NCBI RefSeq assembly: GCF_002938435.1
Contig: NZ_POQT01000011.1
Span: 49,073 to 113,072, forward strand
DNA from: Blastococcus saxobsidens
GTDB lineage: Bacteria > Actinomycetota > Actinomycetes > Mycobacteriales > Geodermatophilaceae
Direction of reading: 5' to 3'
Length of the DNA: 64,000 bases
This document shows, piece by piece, positions 20,908-29,876 of the stretch. Numbering within the stretch: the stretch's first letter is position 1; every line of letters begins with the position of its first letter. The notes beneath the pieces are model-generated. The model ran no database searches and was not told where the DNA came from. It was given only the letters and a program-made list of their open reading frames with translations. The translations under genes were made by a program, and so were the position numbers.

Positions 20908-21037
20908 GGGAACTGTTTCGGCTGGAATCGGGGCCGACTGAAACCCACGTCACCTGTGCCCTCCCCCGCCCGGGTGAGCCCGGCGATCCAGCGCCGCCGG
21001 GGCCCGTGCAGCCCGGCACCTGGGCTGAGGCCCCCGC

Positions 21038-21943
21038 TCAGGTGGCGGGCACCGGCGGGATGATCCGCTCGATCACGTCGGCCGGCATGAGCCCGGCCTT
21101 GCCGAAGCGGCTGGCCGCCTCGATGAACTGCGGCGCGCTGGCGGCGAGGTCGACGAGCATCGCGCGAGCGTCGTCCTCGCGCCCGGCGAGCGCCGCGACG
21201 ACGGCCCGCCACATCAGCTGGTCCGGTTCGGTCACCGGGTCCATGGGCCGCAGCAGCTCCAGCTCGCGGTCGGCGGTGACCGGGTCGCCGTCGATGGCTT
21301 GCTGGAACGCGCGGACGACGTCCTGGTAGCGGGCACGGGTGACGGTGAGGTCGGCCAGGGCGCCGAGCGGGTCCGGGGAGTCGTCGACCCGGAGGTCGAC
21401 CACCATGTCGTGCCAGGGGCGGCCGGTGGTGGTCGCGCGGACGACGATGATCGCGGCTGACCGGCGTCCCCGGAAGTCGCCCCCTGCCTCCTCCCCCGCC
21501 ATGAGCGAGCCGAGCAGCCGCGGGGCGAGCGGGCCGGCGGAGCCCTCGAACCGCTCCACCATCGCCTCCCACACCGCCGGGGAGCTCGCCATGTTGGCCA
21601 GGGCGACGCAGGTGTCGCCGAGCAGGTGGCCGGCGGCGTCGACGCAGCTCGTGCCGGTGTACACCGCGAAATCACCGGCCAGGCCGAGCACGGCGACCTG
21701 CCGGCGCTCGGGCTGCGGGTCGACGCTGCTGAGCGCCGTCAGCACCTCCTGGGCGGTGAACCCGCCGCGGAGCAGGTCGAGGCCGACGGCGCCGTACATC
21801 GGCTCGGCCATCGACTGGGTGGCGATGACCCCGTGCCCGGGCAGGGCGAAGGGCACGCTGTTGCCGACGGCGAAGGCCTGCGACTGGGTGGCGACGCCCA
21901 TCTCCCCGGTCTCGGGATCACGGGCCACGATCGAGTAGGTCAC
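21038..21943 (-). CDS. DUF1028 family Ntn-hydrolase-like protein
   Basis: 301-residue DUF1028 protein. The N-terminus MTYSIVARDPETGEMGVATQS with AFAVGNSVPFALPGHGVIATQSMA is diagnostic, and QVAVLGLAGDFAVYTG follows. The family has an Ntn-hydrolase-type fold by annotation; substrates are unknown. Here a C-terminal extension (about 225-301) looks like a short helical repeat region (MWRAVVAALAGREDDARAMLVDLAA), as in other family members with TPR-like tails. It starts at its own Met with no signal peptide and stands 46 bp upstream of the LLM gene on the same strand. Confidence 0.85.
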   Translation of the reverse strand: MTYSIVARDPETGEMGVATQSQAFAVGNSVPFALPGHGVIATQSMAEPMYGAVGLDLLRGGFTAQEVLTALSSVDPQPERRQVAVLGLAGDFAVYTGTSCVDAAGHLLGDTCVALANMASSPAVWEAMVERFEGSAGPLAPRLLGSLMAGEEAGGDFRGRRSAAIIVVRATTTGRPWHDMVVDLRVDDSPDPLGALADLTVTRARYQDVVRAFQQAIDGDPVTADRELELLRPMDPVTEPDQLMWRAVVAALAGREDDARAMLVDLAASAPQFIEAASRFGKAGLMPADVIERIIPPVPAT

Positions 21944-21989
21944 CCGCTGCGCGTACCCGCCCCTCCCCGGGGGGCGAAACCCCTGAGGG

Positions 21990-22979
21990 TCAGGCCGTGA
22001 CCGATGCCATGGCCTCGGCCAGCAGCTCCACCGATCGCAGCCGGCCGTCGAGCGAGCCGGACTGGTGGGCGACGATCAGCTCGTCGGCGGCGGCCAGCTC
22101 CACGAAGCCCTCGAGGTGCCGGCGCACCTGGTCCGGAGTGCCGACGGCGGTGTGCGTGAGCATCGTGCCGACGTGCTGCCCCGCCCCCTGGGCCAGCAGC
22201 TGGTCGGCCTGCTCGTCGGTGAGCGCCTGGCCGCGGCCGAAGAGGCCGATCGCGAGGTTGCGGCGGACGGCGGCGAGCTGCTCCTGCGCGGCGCTGGTGG
22301 TGTCGGCGGCGACGACGTTCACGCCGGCGATCACGTAGGGCCGGTCGAGCTGCTCGGAGGGCTGGAACTCGCTGCGGTAGGCCGCGACCGCGGCCTCGAG
22401 CATCGCGGGGGCGAAGTGCGAGGCGAAGGCGTAGGGCAGGCCCAGGGCAGCGGCGAGCTTCGCGCCGAACATGGAGGAGCCGAGGACGTACAGCGGCACG
22501 CGCGACCCCTTGCCGGGGATCGCGTCGACGCCGGGCACCCGCGTCTCACCGGCCAGGTAGGCCTGCAGCTCCAGCACGTCCTGCGGGAACGTCTCGGCCG
22601 AGTGCGGGTCGCGGCGCAGCGCGTACATGGTGTTCTGGTCGCTGCCGGGTGCGCGGCCCAGGCCGAGGTCGATGCGGCCGGGGTACATCGCGTCGAGCGT
22701 GCCGAACTGCTCGGCGATGGTCAGCGGCGAGTGGTTGGGCAGCATGACCCCACCCGCGCCGAGCCGGATGCTGCTGGTCCGCGCGCCCACGTGCGCGATG
22801 AGCACGCTGGTGGCCGACGAGGCGATCGACGGCATGTTGTGGTGCTCGGCGTACCAGACCCGCTCGTAACCGTGCTCCTCCGCGCGCTGCGCCAGCGCCA
22901 CGCTGGCGGCGATGGCGCTGGTCGCGGTCTCCCCGCGCGGGATGGGGGCCAGGTCGAGGACGGACAGCGTGATGCTCAT
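21990..22979 (-). CDS. LLM class flavin-dependent oxidoreductase
   Basis: 329-residue luciferase-like monooxygenase of the YhbW/MsnO8 subgroup. Family motifs: [71 protein letters not shown]. Such proteins use reduced FMN supplied by a separate reductase; the substrate cannot be predicted. ATG 22979 starts [11 protein letters not shown], standard for the subgroup. The reading frame runs further upstream but the added sequence is arginine/proline-rich shadow of the LURP gene. Confidence 0.9.
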   Translation of the reverse strand: MSITLSVLDLAPIPRGETATSAIAASVALAQRAEEHGYERVWYAEHHNMPSIASSATSVLIAHVGARTSSIRLGAGGVMLPNHSPLTIAEQFGTLDAMYPGRIDLGLGRAPGSDQNTMYALRRDPHSAETFPQDVLELQAYLAGETRVPGVDAIPGKGSRVPLYVLGSSMFGAKLAAALGLPYAFASHFAPAMLEAAVAAYRSEFQPSEQLDRPYVIAGVNVVAADTTSAAQEQLAAVRRNLAIGLFGRGQALTDEQADQLLAQGAGQHVGTMLTHTAVGTPDQVRRHLEGFVELAAADELIVAHQSGSLDGRLRSVELLAEAMASVTA

Positions 22980-23026
22980 GTGCGGTGCGGGCCTTTCACG
23001 TCGGTTGCAGTGGGCAACACCCGACG

Positions 23027-23060
23027 CGGCCGGCTGCTTCCCCGGGGAGGCAGCCGGCCG
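23027..23060 (-). terminator. Hairpin terminator
   Basis: An 11-bp perfect stem (23027-23037 with 23050-23060) begins 8 bp after the stop of the LURP-one gene and should separate it from the LLM oxidoreductase gene. Confidence 0.7.
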
Positions 23061-23067
23061 TGCTCCG

Positions 23068-23694
23068 TCAGCGGCTCTGCAGCGCGTCCAGGGCCACGGC
23101 CATCGCCGCCGCGACCCGGAAGTCCAGCTGCGGGTCGGGGACGGTGACCGTGTAGCTGTCGCGGATCCCGATCTTCTTCTGGCTGGACATGACCGGCCGG
23201 CCGGTGGCCTGGTCCACGAAGTCGAAGTGGAAGAGGAACGGCACCCAGACGTTGCCGAGGTAGGGGATGAAGCCCCAGATCCGGCGCAGCACCGCGATGA
23301 ACTGGTTGCGCTCCTGCCCGACCGCGTCGACGCCGGGCGCGGACAGGTTCCAGGTGGAGCGCAGCAGGCTGGCACCGAACTGCTTGCGGAAGTAGCCGAT
23401 CACCGTGCCGTACTCGTCCAGGACGTCGTGCTCGGCGTGCACGTCCAGCCGCTGCCGCGCCTTGAAGGAGAACACCCGGCGGGTCTTGGACTCGTCGGAG
23501 TAGAAGATGACCTCCTCGCGGATCTTCATCCGCTTCTGCTGGGCGAGGGCGATCAGCTGGCCCTCGCTGCCGTCGGGGTTCATCGCCCGGATCTCGTAGC
23601 GGTTCACCATCACGGTGAAGCGCTGCTTGACGAAGAACTGCGGCACCACCATCGGGGCGGGCGGCTGCTGGCCGGCGGGCGGCGGGGTGGTCAC
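23068..23694 (-). CDS. LURP-one/scramblase-related protein
   Basis: 208-residue member of the LURP-one-related (tubby-like/phospholipid scramblase-like) family. After a proline-rich N-terminus comes a 12-strand-type core: [58 protein letters not shown]. No enzyme motif is visible. Actinobacterial members are uncharacterised; membrane-lipid association is inferred from the fold. GTG 23694 is supported by CGGAG seven bases upstream and gives [12 protein letters not shown]; longer frames lack a better site. A hairpin follows. Confidence 0.8.
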   Translation of the reverse strand: MTTPPPAGQQPPAPMVVPQFFVKQRFTVMVNRYEIRAMNPDGSEGQLIALAQQKRMKIREEVIFYSDESKTRRVFSFKARQRLDVHAEHDVLDEYGTVIGYFRKQFGASLLRSTWNLSAPGVDAVGQERNQFIAVLRRIWGFIPYLGNVWVPFLFHFDFVDQATGRPVMSSQKKIGIRDSYTVTVPDPQLDFRVAAAMAVALDALQSR

Positions 23695-23791
23695 GGTAGG
23701 GCTCCGATCCTGGTCAGCTGGGTGGCGCTCATCCTGTCGCACCGCCACCCCGCGCGGAACGCCTCCGTGCCGTGTCGTCGATCCGCCGGGA

Positions 23792-24109
23792 TCAGCCGTT
23801 CCGGTCGCCGACCAGGACGCTGCGCAGACGCTGGGCCCACTGCTCGAGGATGCTGGGCCGGTCGCCGTCGGGGAGCGGGGCGCTCGGGACGACCACCCAC
23901 AGGAGCAGGTACACCAGCAGTCCGGCCCCTCCGGTGAGGGTGAAGAGGACGGCGGCGACCCGCCACAGGGTGGCGTCGATGCCGGTGTGCTCGGCCAATC
24001 CGCCGCAGACGCCGCCGGCCATCCGGTCGGTGCCGCTGCGCAGGAGTGGCCGGACCGGAGGGCGCGGCTGGTCGGCGGGCTGGGCGGGGGTGGGAGCTGC
24101 TGAGGTCAT
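23792..24109 (-). CDS. PspC domain membrane protein
   Basis: 105-residue protein with one PspC domain: RSGTDRMAGGVCGGLAEHTGIDATLWRVAAVLF, then a hydrophobic helix TLTGGAGLLVYLLLWVVVP. PspC domains occur in phage-shock and envelope-stress proteins; small actinobacterial versions are common and of unknown role. ATG 24109 opens a Pro/Ala-rich cytosolic tail. No psp partner genes are nearby. Confidence 0.88.
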   Translation of the reverse strand: MTSAAPTPAQPADQPRPPVRPLLRSGTDRMAGGVCGGLAEHTGIDATLWRVAAVLFTLTGGAGLLVYLLLWVVVPSAPLPDGDRPSILEQWAQRLRSVLVGDRNG

Positions 24110-24202
24110 GGTGCGAGCCTGCCGGGCGGGCGGCGCCGGCACCATCAGGTGAGCCCCTGGTCCGTCCCTGGTTCCGCGGTCAGGGTCTACCCTCCCCACG
24201 TC

Positions 24203-24655
24203 TCACTGCAGCGGCAGCGGGGTGGTGTCGCCGTCCTCACGGGGGCCGAGGATCCAGCGCTCCTCGGGTGCGATGGGCACGTCGTTGATGCTGGCCTCCC
24301 GCCGGCGCATCAGCCCCTCGGCGGTGAACTCCCAGTTCTCGTTGCCGTAGGAACGCCAGGTGCGCCCCTCGGCGTCCTGCCACTCGTACTGGAAGCGGAC
24401 CGCGATGCGGTCGTCGGTGAAGGCCCACAGCTCCTTGCGCAGCGCGTAGTCCTGCTCCCGCTCCCACTTGCGGGTCAGGAAGGCCACCACCTCGTCGCGC
24501 CCGTGCAGGAACTCGTCACGGTTCCGCCAGACGGTGTCCTCCGTGTAGGCCAGTGCCACCTTCTCGGGGTCGCGGGTGTTCCACCCGTCCTCCGCTGCCT
24601 GCACCTTCTGCCGGGCGGTCTCAGGGGTGAACGGCGGGAACGGCGGACGGGACAC
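24203..24655 (-). CDS. NTF2-like protein of the DUF1348 family
   Basis: 150-residue NTF2/SnoaL-fold protein. DUF1348 hallmarks: [86 protein letters not shown]. Function unknown; the fold often forms small-molecule pockets. GTG 24655 is used because it gives the family's short N-terminus ([11 protein letters not shown]), with GAGGAGG in front. Confidence 0.88.
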   Translation of the reverse strand: MSRPPFPPFTPETARQKVQAAEDGWNTRDPEKVALAYTEDTVWRNRDEFLHGRDEVVAFLTRKWEREQDYALRKELWAFTDDRIAVRFQYEWQDAEGRTWRSYGNENWEFTAEGLMRRREASINDVPIAPEERWILGPREDGDTTPLPLQ

Positions 24656-24800
24656 GCGGGACCTCCTCGACTGGGCGGCCGCTGCCCGACCGCACTCTCC
24701 TACCCTGCCCGGAGCACGCGGGGCCTGCGAGTGCGATGAGTTCCTGGCCGGCGCCCGGTCTACCCCCCTGACGAACCACCGCACCGAAGGAGTAATCCCC

Positions 24801-25340
24801 GTGGGCCAGATCGCCGCCAACCTCTTCGCCACCCTCGACGGCTCCGCCGAGCGCCCCGACCAGTGGCACTTCCCGTACTTCGACGACGCCATGGGCAAGG
24901 CCGTGGACCGCCACACCGACCGGTGCGAGGCCTACCTGATGGGTCGCGTCCTGCACGACCAGTGGGCGGAGTACTGGCCGGGCAACACCACCGACGAGTT
25001 CGCCGACTTCATCAACCCGATCCCCAAGTACGTGCTGTCGACGACGCTGGAGAAGTCCGACTGGGCGGGCACCACGGTGCTGCGCGGCCTGGACGAGGTG
25101 CGCGAACTGAAGGAGCGGACGGCGGGCACGATCGGCATGTCCGGCAGCCTGTCGACGGTCCGGTCGCTGCTGGAGGCCGACCTCCTCGACGAGCTGGTGC
25201 TGCTGGTCGACCCCATCGTGGTCGCCGGCGAGCGCCGCTGGACCGACGAGCTGGGCCGCACGCCGCTGGAGCTGGTGTCCGGCGAGACACTGCCGACCGG
25301 GGTGCTGCACCTGGTCTACCGGCCCGCGCGCAAGGGCTGA
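24801..25340 (+). CDS. Dihydrofolate reductase family (RibD C-terminal-like) protein
   Basis: 179-residue protein of the RibD C-terminal/DHFR-like superfamily. The N-terminal [21 protein letters not shown] pattern, [34 protein letters not shown] and the dinucleotide segment [24 protein letters not shown] are typical. Probably an NADPH-dependent reductase, but not the housekeeping DHFR and without a known substrate. GTG 24801 has AAGGAGT about eight bases upstream. Divergent from the NTF2-like gene with a 145-bp gap. Confidence 0.85.
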   Translation: MGQIAANLFATLDGSAERPDQWHFPYFDDAMGKAVDRHTDRCEAYLMGRVLHDQWAEYWPGNTTDEFADFINPIPKYVLSTTLEKSDWAGTTVLRGLDEVRELKERTAGTIGMSGSLSTVRSLLEADLLDELVLLVDPIVVAGERRWTDELGRTPLELVSGETLPTGVLHLVYRPARKG

Positions 25341-25404
25341 GACTCCTCGGGAGTGTTCGATGCGCCGTCACCTGGTGGACACCCGGAGGGCCCACCCTGG
25401 CGGC

Positions 25405-25635
25405 ATGACGGCGAGCCTCTTCGTGATCGGCACCGGTGCCGGTGTCCAGGGACGCGCCCTCCCGCGGGAGGGCGCGGCCAACCGCGTGGCAGTGGCGCAC
25501 GCGGTCGCGAAACCGGCGGTCGACGGGCTGGAGTCCTCGGTGTGCGGTGTGCTGGTCACCGCGACCGCCGCCGAGGACTGGCCGTCGGCCCGGCACGCCG
25601 TGCGCTGCGAGGAGTGCGCCCGCATCGCGGGCTGA
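25405..25635 (+). CDS. Small hypothetical protein with CxxC
   Basis: 76 residues from ATG 25405 (an in-frame ATG at 25360 would add 15). It has Val/Ala-rich sequence with SVCGVLVTATAAEDWPSARHAVRCEECARIAG at the end, split here as a lone Cys, then a CEEC pair that could bind metal. I do not recognise a family. Codon use is like its neighbours and it sits 65 bp after the DHFR-like gene on the same strand. Confidence 0.5.
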   Translation: MTASLFVIGTGAGVQGRALPREGAANRVAVAHAVAKPAVDGLESSVCGVLVTATAAEDWPSARHAVRCEECARIAG

Positions 25636-25761
25636 CCCGTCGGCGGCGACCGATCTCACCGCATCCGCGCCGTGCAGAACGGGCGCGAAGTGGGCAGGCA
25701 CGTCCTCAGTGCCGAGCCGCGGCGGTGACCCAGGTCCGTGGCCCTCGATCAGGGAGCGGAC

Positions 25762-26946
25762 ATGGAAAGGCACGAGGTTCTGATCATCGGCGGGGGCAAC
25801 GCCGGCATCTCGCTGGCGGCCCGGCTGCTCCGGGACGGCGTCCGGGACGTCGCCGTCGTCGCCCCACAGCCGGTGCACCGGTACAAGCCACTGCTCAACT
25901 ACGTCGGCGCCGGCGAGGCGACGATGGCGGACCTGGAGCGGCCCATGGCCGACGTGGTCCCGGACGGGTGCACGTGGATCCGCGACGCCGTGGAGTCGGT
26001 CGACCCGGCGACGGCGTCGGTGCGGACCCGCGGTGGTCGCACGCTGAGCGGGTCGACGCTCGTCGTCTGCCCCGGCCTCGTGGAGGACTGGGACGCGACG
26101 CCGGGGCTGCTGCAGGCCTACGCCGACGGGTGGGCGGCCTCGACCTACGTCCCGGGCAGCACGCCGCAGGTGTGGCCCCGGCTCTCAACCCTGAGCAGCG
26201 GCTCGGTCGTGTTCACGGTGCCGCCGGAGCCCGCGTCCTGCGGTCCGACGGCGCTGAAGCCGCTGCTCATGGCGTGCGACCACTGGCGGCGGACCGGCGT
26301 GCTGCCCTCCCTCGACGTGACGCTCGTGCTGCCCGCCGCGACCGCGACCGGCCTGCCGGAGGCCGACGCATTGCTGGAGCGCACGTTCGAGGGCTACGGG
26401 ATCGAGGTGATCCGCGAGGCGCGGACCGAGCGGGTGGACTGGGACGTGCACGCGCTCACCCTCACGTCGCCCACGGGACGCCGGGTGCTGGAGGACGTGG
26501 CCTTCGCGCACGCCGTGCCGCACTACCGGGCACCGGCGTGGATCGCCGACGCCGGCCTCGCCGCCGACGCGGCACCCGGCCTGGTCGACGTCGACCCGGA
26601 GACGCTGCGGTCCCGACGGCACGAGTCGATCTGGGCGATCGGCGACGCGGCCGACCTCGCCACCCGCCCGTCGGGTGGCGCGCTTCGCAAGCAGGTCGAC
26701 GTCTTGGCGCGGAACCTGGCCGCTTCCGCGCGCGGCAGGTCGCTGCACCGGTACGACGGCTACACGGTCATGCCCATCACCGTGAGCCGCCGGAAGCTGA
26801 TGCTCAACGAGGTGGACCGCGACGGCCGGCCCAGCCCGTCGGTGCCGTTCGTCGACCCGTTCGAGCCACACCGCTGGTCGTGGTTGTTCGACCGCTACGG
26901 GCTGCCGCAGGTGTACTGGCGTCGCATCCTCCGCGGCAACGTCTGA
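25762..26946 (+). CDS. SQR-like FAD-dependent pyridine nucleotide-disulfide oxidoreductase
   Basis: 394-residue flavoprotein resembling sulfide:quinone oxidoreductases. The dinucleotide motif IIGGGNAGISLAARLL starts at about residue 7. Other family-like parts are VHRYKPLLNYVGAGEA, the cysteine-bearing PEPASCGPTALKPLL that aligns with the Cys/KCAGAP region of SQRs, and the second FAD motif SIWAIGDAADL. The C-terminus (DRYGLPQVYWRRILRG) resembles the membrane-associating end of SQR-type proteins. I see only this one candidate redox cysteine, so sulfide oxidation is unproven. ATG 25762 has AGGGAG upstream. Confidence 0.75.
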   Translation: MERHEVLIIGGGNAGISLAARLLRDGVRDVAVVAPQPVHRYKPLLNYVGAGEATMADLERPMADVVPDGCTWIRDAVESVDPATASVRTRGGRTLSGSTLVVCPGLVEDWDATPGLLQAYADGWAASTYVPGSTPQVWPRLSTLSSGSVVFTVPPEPASCGPTALKPLLMACDHWRRTGVLPSLDVTLVLPAATATGLPEADALLERTFEGYGIEVIREARTERVDWDVHALTLTSPTGRRVLEDVAFAHAVPHYRAPAWIADAGLAADAAPGLVDVDPETLRSRRHESIWAIGDAADLATRPSGGALRKQVDVLARNLAASARGRSLHRYDGYTVMPITVSRRKLMLNEVDRDGRPSPSVPFVDPFEPHRWSWLFDRYGLPQVYWRRILRGNV

Positions 26947-26958
26947 CCGGCGGACGGG

Positions 26959-27309
26959 TCAGAGCAGCCGCTCGTCCTGCGGGTCGAAGCACACCAGCCC
27001 GTGCCGCCGGGCCACGGCCGCGACGGTGTCCAGCGCCGCCTCCGCGCCCGGGTACGTCATCGTCAGGTACGCGAAGTCCCCGCTGACGTCGCCCGGCTCC
27101 GGTCCGGTCGCCCACGGACTCCGCGGGTCCTCGGACTCGTCCAGCGCGGGGAGCACCGACAGCAGGTCCTCGAGGAACGCCACCATCGCGGAGGACGGCG
27201 CGGGCGGCTCGTCGTCATCCAGCACCTCGACGAACAGCTCGAACTGCTCCGCCGCGGCCTCGTCGTCCGCCGGCCGGGGACCGGCCCACACCGCCACGTC
27301 ATAGGACAC
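26959..27309 (-). CDS. Hypothetical protein (YDVAVWxG family)
   Basis: 116 residues, acidic. The opening VSYDVAVWAGPRPADDEAAAEQF is a recurrent start in small actinobacterial proteins of unknown function. GTG 27309 is chosen for that reason, and starts up to 27342 stay in frame. No motif or membrane segment. Convergent with the SQR-like gene, 12 bp away. Confidence 0.6.
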   Translation of the reverse strand: MSYDVAVWAGPRPADDEAAAEQFELFVEVLDDDEPPAPSSAMVAFLEDLLSVLPALDESEDPRSPWATGPEPGDVSGDFAYLTMTYPGAEAALDTVAAVARRHGLVCFDPQDERLL

Positions 27310-27480
27310 GAGCGGCACAGTAGCGAGGGCTGGTGGTGCCACACCCCCCGCGGCACGGTCCGATCACCGACGCCGACTGTTGGGCACCGGCTCGCATCCC
27401 GTGCGCCCGGTGCTCGCTCCCGGGTCATCTCGCCGCCGCACGCTCGAGCTCCCTGAACGCCGACCGTCCAAGAGGAAGCC

Positions 27481-27999
27481 ATGACCACGCCCTCAGCCAA
27501 GGCCACCACCGCCCCCGACACCGCGGAGAGCACCCGCAAGCGCGCCCAGGACACCGAGCACCAGCCGGAGACGGGCCGGGCCACCGCCCCGGCCGGCGAC
27601 GAGATGGAGGAACTCGCCCGTACCCGCGACGAGGCCGAGGACCGGGCCCGGGAGCTGCTCGCCGCCCAGGTGCTGCAGGAGTCGCGCAACGGGTCCCACG
27701 ACGAGCGCGCCCGCCAGCTGGTCCTCGCCGTCCGGCGCGACCTGCTCCTGGAGCTGCGCGAGCACGAGCAGCAGCAGGCCCGGCGACAGCTCGCCGCCGC
27801 GGCGGACAGCAGCGAGGACGCCGTCGCCGGTCTGGTGAAGGGCGTGACGACGATCGTGCGCAGCCTCGTGCCCGCCGTCCTCGTGCGGCCCGAGGAGGTC
27901 ATCGAGACCACCTACGCGCTGGCCGACCAGGGCCTGCGCGTGGCCCGCCGCTTCACCCTGGTGCTCGCCCAGAGCGTGCGCAGCCTCGTCACGACTTGA
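27481..27999 (+). CDS. Hypothetical coiled-coil protein
   Basis: 172 residues. The first 40 are Thr/Ala-rich and charged, and about 42-105 are Glu/Arg/Gln-rich with strong helical coiled-coil character (MEELARTRDEAEDRARELL, LLLELREHEQQQARRQLA). The C-terminal 60 residues are more hydrophobic (GLVKGVTTIVRSLVPAVLV) and end in an amphipathic helix. I do not recognise a family. The C-terminal pattern recalls small granule- or membrane-surface proteins, but that is speculation. AAGAGGAAG precedes the ATG, and a long hairpin follows 17 bp after the stop. Confidence 0.65.
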   Translation: MTTPSAKATTAPDTAESTRKRAQDTEHQPETGRATAPAGDEMEELARTRDEAEDRARELLAAQVLQESRNGSHDERARQLVLAVRRDLLLELREHEQQQARRQLAAAADSSEDAVAGLVKGVTTIVRSLVPAVLVRPEEVIETTYALADQGLRVARRFTLVLAQSVRSLVTT

Positions 28000-28016
28000 C
28001 CGGCAGCGCTCCCCAC

Positions 28017-28055
28017 CCGGGTGGCCGTCGGGGCAGCAGCCCGGCGGCCACCCGG
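28017..28055 (+). terminator. Hairpin terminator
   Basis: An 11-bp perfect outer stem (28017-28027 with 28045-28055) plus a short inner CGGG/CCCG pairing lie 18 bp after the coiled-coil gene stop. Confidence 0.75.
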
Positions 28056-28443
28056 TCGCGTTCCGGGGGCCGCGGCCGCCGGGGGTCCCGATGGTCAGAG
28101 GGACGGGGCACGCCCTCGGGCCCGGGCGCGCCAGAGCTGGGAGCGGGTGCGGACGTCGCGGATGATGATCGGTCCTGGCGACAGCGCGATCGTCCATGTC
28201 CAGGGGGCCGAGGCGCCCGGCCGCTCCCGTCCGGGGACAGCGGTGCAGACGATCAGGTCGATGCCGGGGTCGTCTGACAGGGACAGCCGGTGGTGGGCTG
28301 GACGAAGGCCGCCGGCGGGGCCTCACCTGGCCCGCCCGCCGGGGTAGTAGTGCCAGTACTGGTACGAGCAGCATCCTTGTCACCGCCCACCAATGCCGCC
28401 GACCATGTCGCTCACGTCATACCTGGGAAAGGTTGGGACACCT
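28056..28443. other. Gene-poor stretch before the BASS transporter
   Basis: No convincing gene. One minus-strand frame (about 28095-28310) is open and has protein-like composition (DPGIDLIVCTAVPGRERPG), but it has no start codon, so it may be a remnant. The promoter of the downstream transporter presumably lies here; I could not define it. Confidence 0.35.
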
Positions 28444-29421
28444 GTGAGCGTCGCAGCGGTCAGTGGCTTCGTCGGGCGATGGTTCGCCCTCATCGTCGTG
28501 GCGGCGGGCGGAATCGCGCTCCTCGTGCCCGACACCTTCGCGGGAGGGACGGTCGCCGTCCCTTACCTGCTGATGGTGATCATGCTCGGGATGGGCATGA
28601 CGCTTCGGGTCAGCGATTTCGCCATCGTCGCCCGACGGCCCTGGGCGCTGCTCATCGGTGTCGCGGCGCAGTACGTGGTCATGCCGGGCCTGGCCTGGCT
28701 GCTCACGCAGACCCTGGACCTCCCAGCCGCTGTGGCCGCAGGAATCATCCTGGTCGGCGCAGCCCCGGGAGGCACGGCATCGAACGTCATGGTGTATCTC
28801 GCGAAGGGGGACACCGCCCTGTCCGTGGCCATGACCTCGGTGTCGACGCTGCTCGCGCCGCTGCTCACGCCCCTGCTCGTCCTCTGGCTCGCGGGCGAGT
28901 ACCTGCCGGTCGACGCCGGGGGGCTGTTCGTCTCGATCGTCCAGATCGTCGTCGTGCCGGTGGTGCTCGGTGTCGTCCTGCGCGCCGTCGTCCCACGCGT
29001 CGTGGAGACCATCCTGCCGGCGCTGCCGCTCATCTCGGTCGCCGGGATCACCGCCGTCGTGGTCGTCGTGGTCGCCGCCAGCTCCGAGACCATCCTGTCG
29101 GTCGGGTTCCTGGTCGTCGTCGCGGTGGTGCTGCACAACCTGCTGGGCTACGGCGTCGGATATGCCATCGGAAAGAGCTCCAGGATGCCCACGACCGCGC
29201 GCCGGGCCATCGCCATCGAGGTCGGCATGCAGAACTCCGGACTCGCGGCCGGTCTCGCGACGATTCATTTCAGCCCCGCGGCTGCCTTGCCGGCTGCGAT
29301 CTTCTCCGTCTGGCACAACGTCTCGGGGTCGCTCCTGGCCAGCTACTGGGCCCGGCGAGACCCCGACGAGGCCCGTGGGGCGGTCCTCAGCGCGGCCCCG
29401 GTCCAGGAGACCGGACGGTGA
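28444..29421 (+). CDS. Bile acid:sodium symporter (BASS) family transporter
   Basis: 325-residue membrane protein with about ten hydrophobic helices. Family blocks: MVIMLGMGMTLRVSDF, GAAPGGTASNVMVYLAKGDTALSV with the paired Gly/Asn substrate and sodium site, and EVGMQNSGLAAGLATIHF, the second conserved site. Family members move bile acids, pantoate, pyruvate or other organic anions with Na+; the substrate here is unknown. GTG 28444 (VSVAAVSGF) has AAAGG ten bases upstream; ATG 28393 or 28405 would extend the N-terminus by 17 or 13 residues. It is the last chromosomal gene before the integrative element. Confidence 0.85.
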   Translation: MSVAAVSGFVGRWFALIVVAAGGIALLVPDTFAGGTVAVPYLLMVIMLGMGMTLRVSDFAIVARRPWALLIGVAAQYVVMPGLAWLLTQTLDLPAAVAAGIILVGAAPGGTASNVMVYLAKGDTALSVAMTSVSTLLAPLLTPLLVLWLAGEYLPVDAGGLFVSIVQIVVVPVVLGVVLRAVVPRVVETILPALPLISVAGITAVVVVVVAASSETILSVGFLVVVAVVLHNLLGYGVGYAIGKSSRMPTTARRAIAIEVGMQNSGLAAGLATIHFSPAAALPAAIFSVWHNVSGSLLASYWARRDPDEARGAVLSAAPVQETGR

Positions 29422-29590
29422 CCGGGCACCCTCGGCCCCCGAGCCGGCGACCCGGCGGGGAAGGTCGGGTCGATCCACGGACGCTGAGCCGGTCGGCTTC
29501 CCGGCCGTAGAGCCAGCCTGCGCAGGGGCGACTCAGCAGTGGTATCCGAGCAGTCAGCCACGCGCTGACCTGCACGCACGAGCGGGAGTC
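29422..29590. other. Intergenic flank left of the integrative element
   Basis: 169 bp between the BASS gene and the left attachment repeat. No gene seen. By the integration model below, this is the original downstream flank of ychF, and a TGA stop in ychF frame (tca, 29589-29591) immediately precedes the repeat. Confidence 0.5.
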
Positions 29591-29607
29591 ACACGTTGAA
29601 GCGGAAC
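29591..29607. repeat. attL core repeat (17 bp, ychF 3' end copy)
   Basis: Identical to 40809-40825. Read on the minus strand it encodes the FRFNV-type end of YchF followed by TGA, marking the pre-insertion gene end. Confidence 0.85.
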
Positions 29608-29876
29608 GTTCCCTGCGTGATTGAGCGATCTTGAGCATGACTGAAAACCCGCGTTGACCTGCGCTTTCGCCGTTGGCTGATGTTGGTGGTCGACGGCCTC
29701 AAATGAAATTCTTGTGGACTGAGTGTTGCCTGACGTCCACGCGCTCGGGCGTGTCGCAGACCGTCTTGAGGCGGGCACATCCGCACTCTCCGTGACGGTC
29801 GCGACGTCTCCCCCAAAGGCCATGGGCGCAGGTACTCGCTGGCAATGTGCCCGTCGGTAGACGGGCTGCGGGGGGC
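29608..29876. other. Left arm of the element, non-coding
   Basis: 269 bp between attL and the relaxase stop, visibly less GC-rich than the surroundings. It contains the 19-bp arm repeat at 29708-29726 and a TGACCTGCG word also present in the right arm. No supported gene. Confidence 0.5.
29708..29726. repeat. 19-bp direct repeat, left arm copy
   Basis: attcttgtggactgagtgt is identical to 40741-40759. It lies 100 bp inside attL. Candidate integrase arm-type binding site. Confidence 0.7.

Noticed and set aside
29422..29590. Left flank considered as part of the integrative element
   Set aside because: It lies outside the 17-bp repeat and fits the original downstream flank of ychF.
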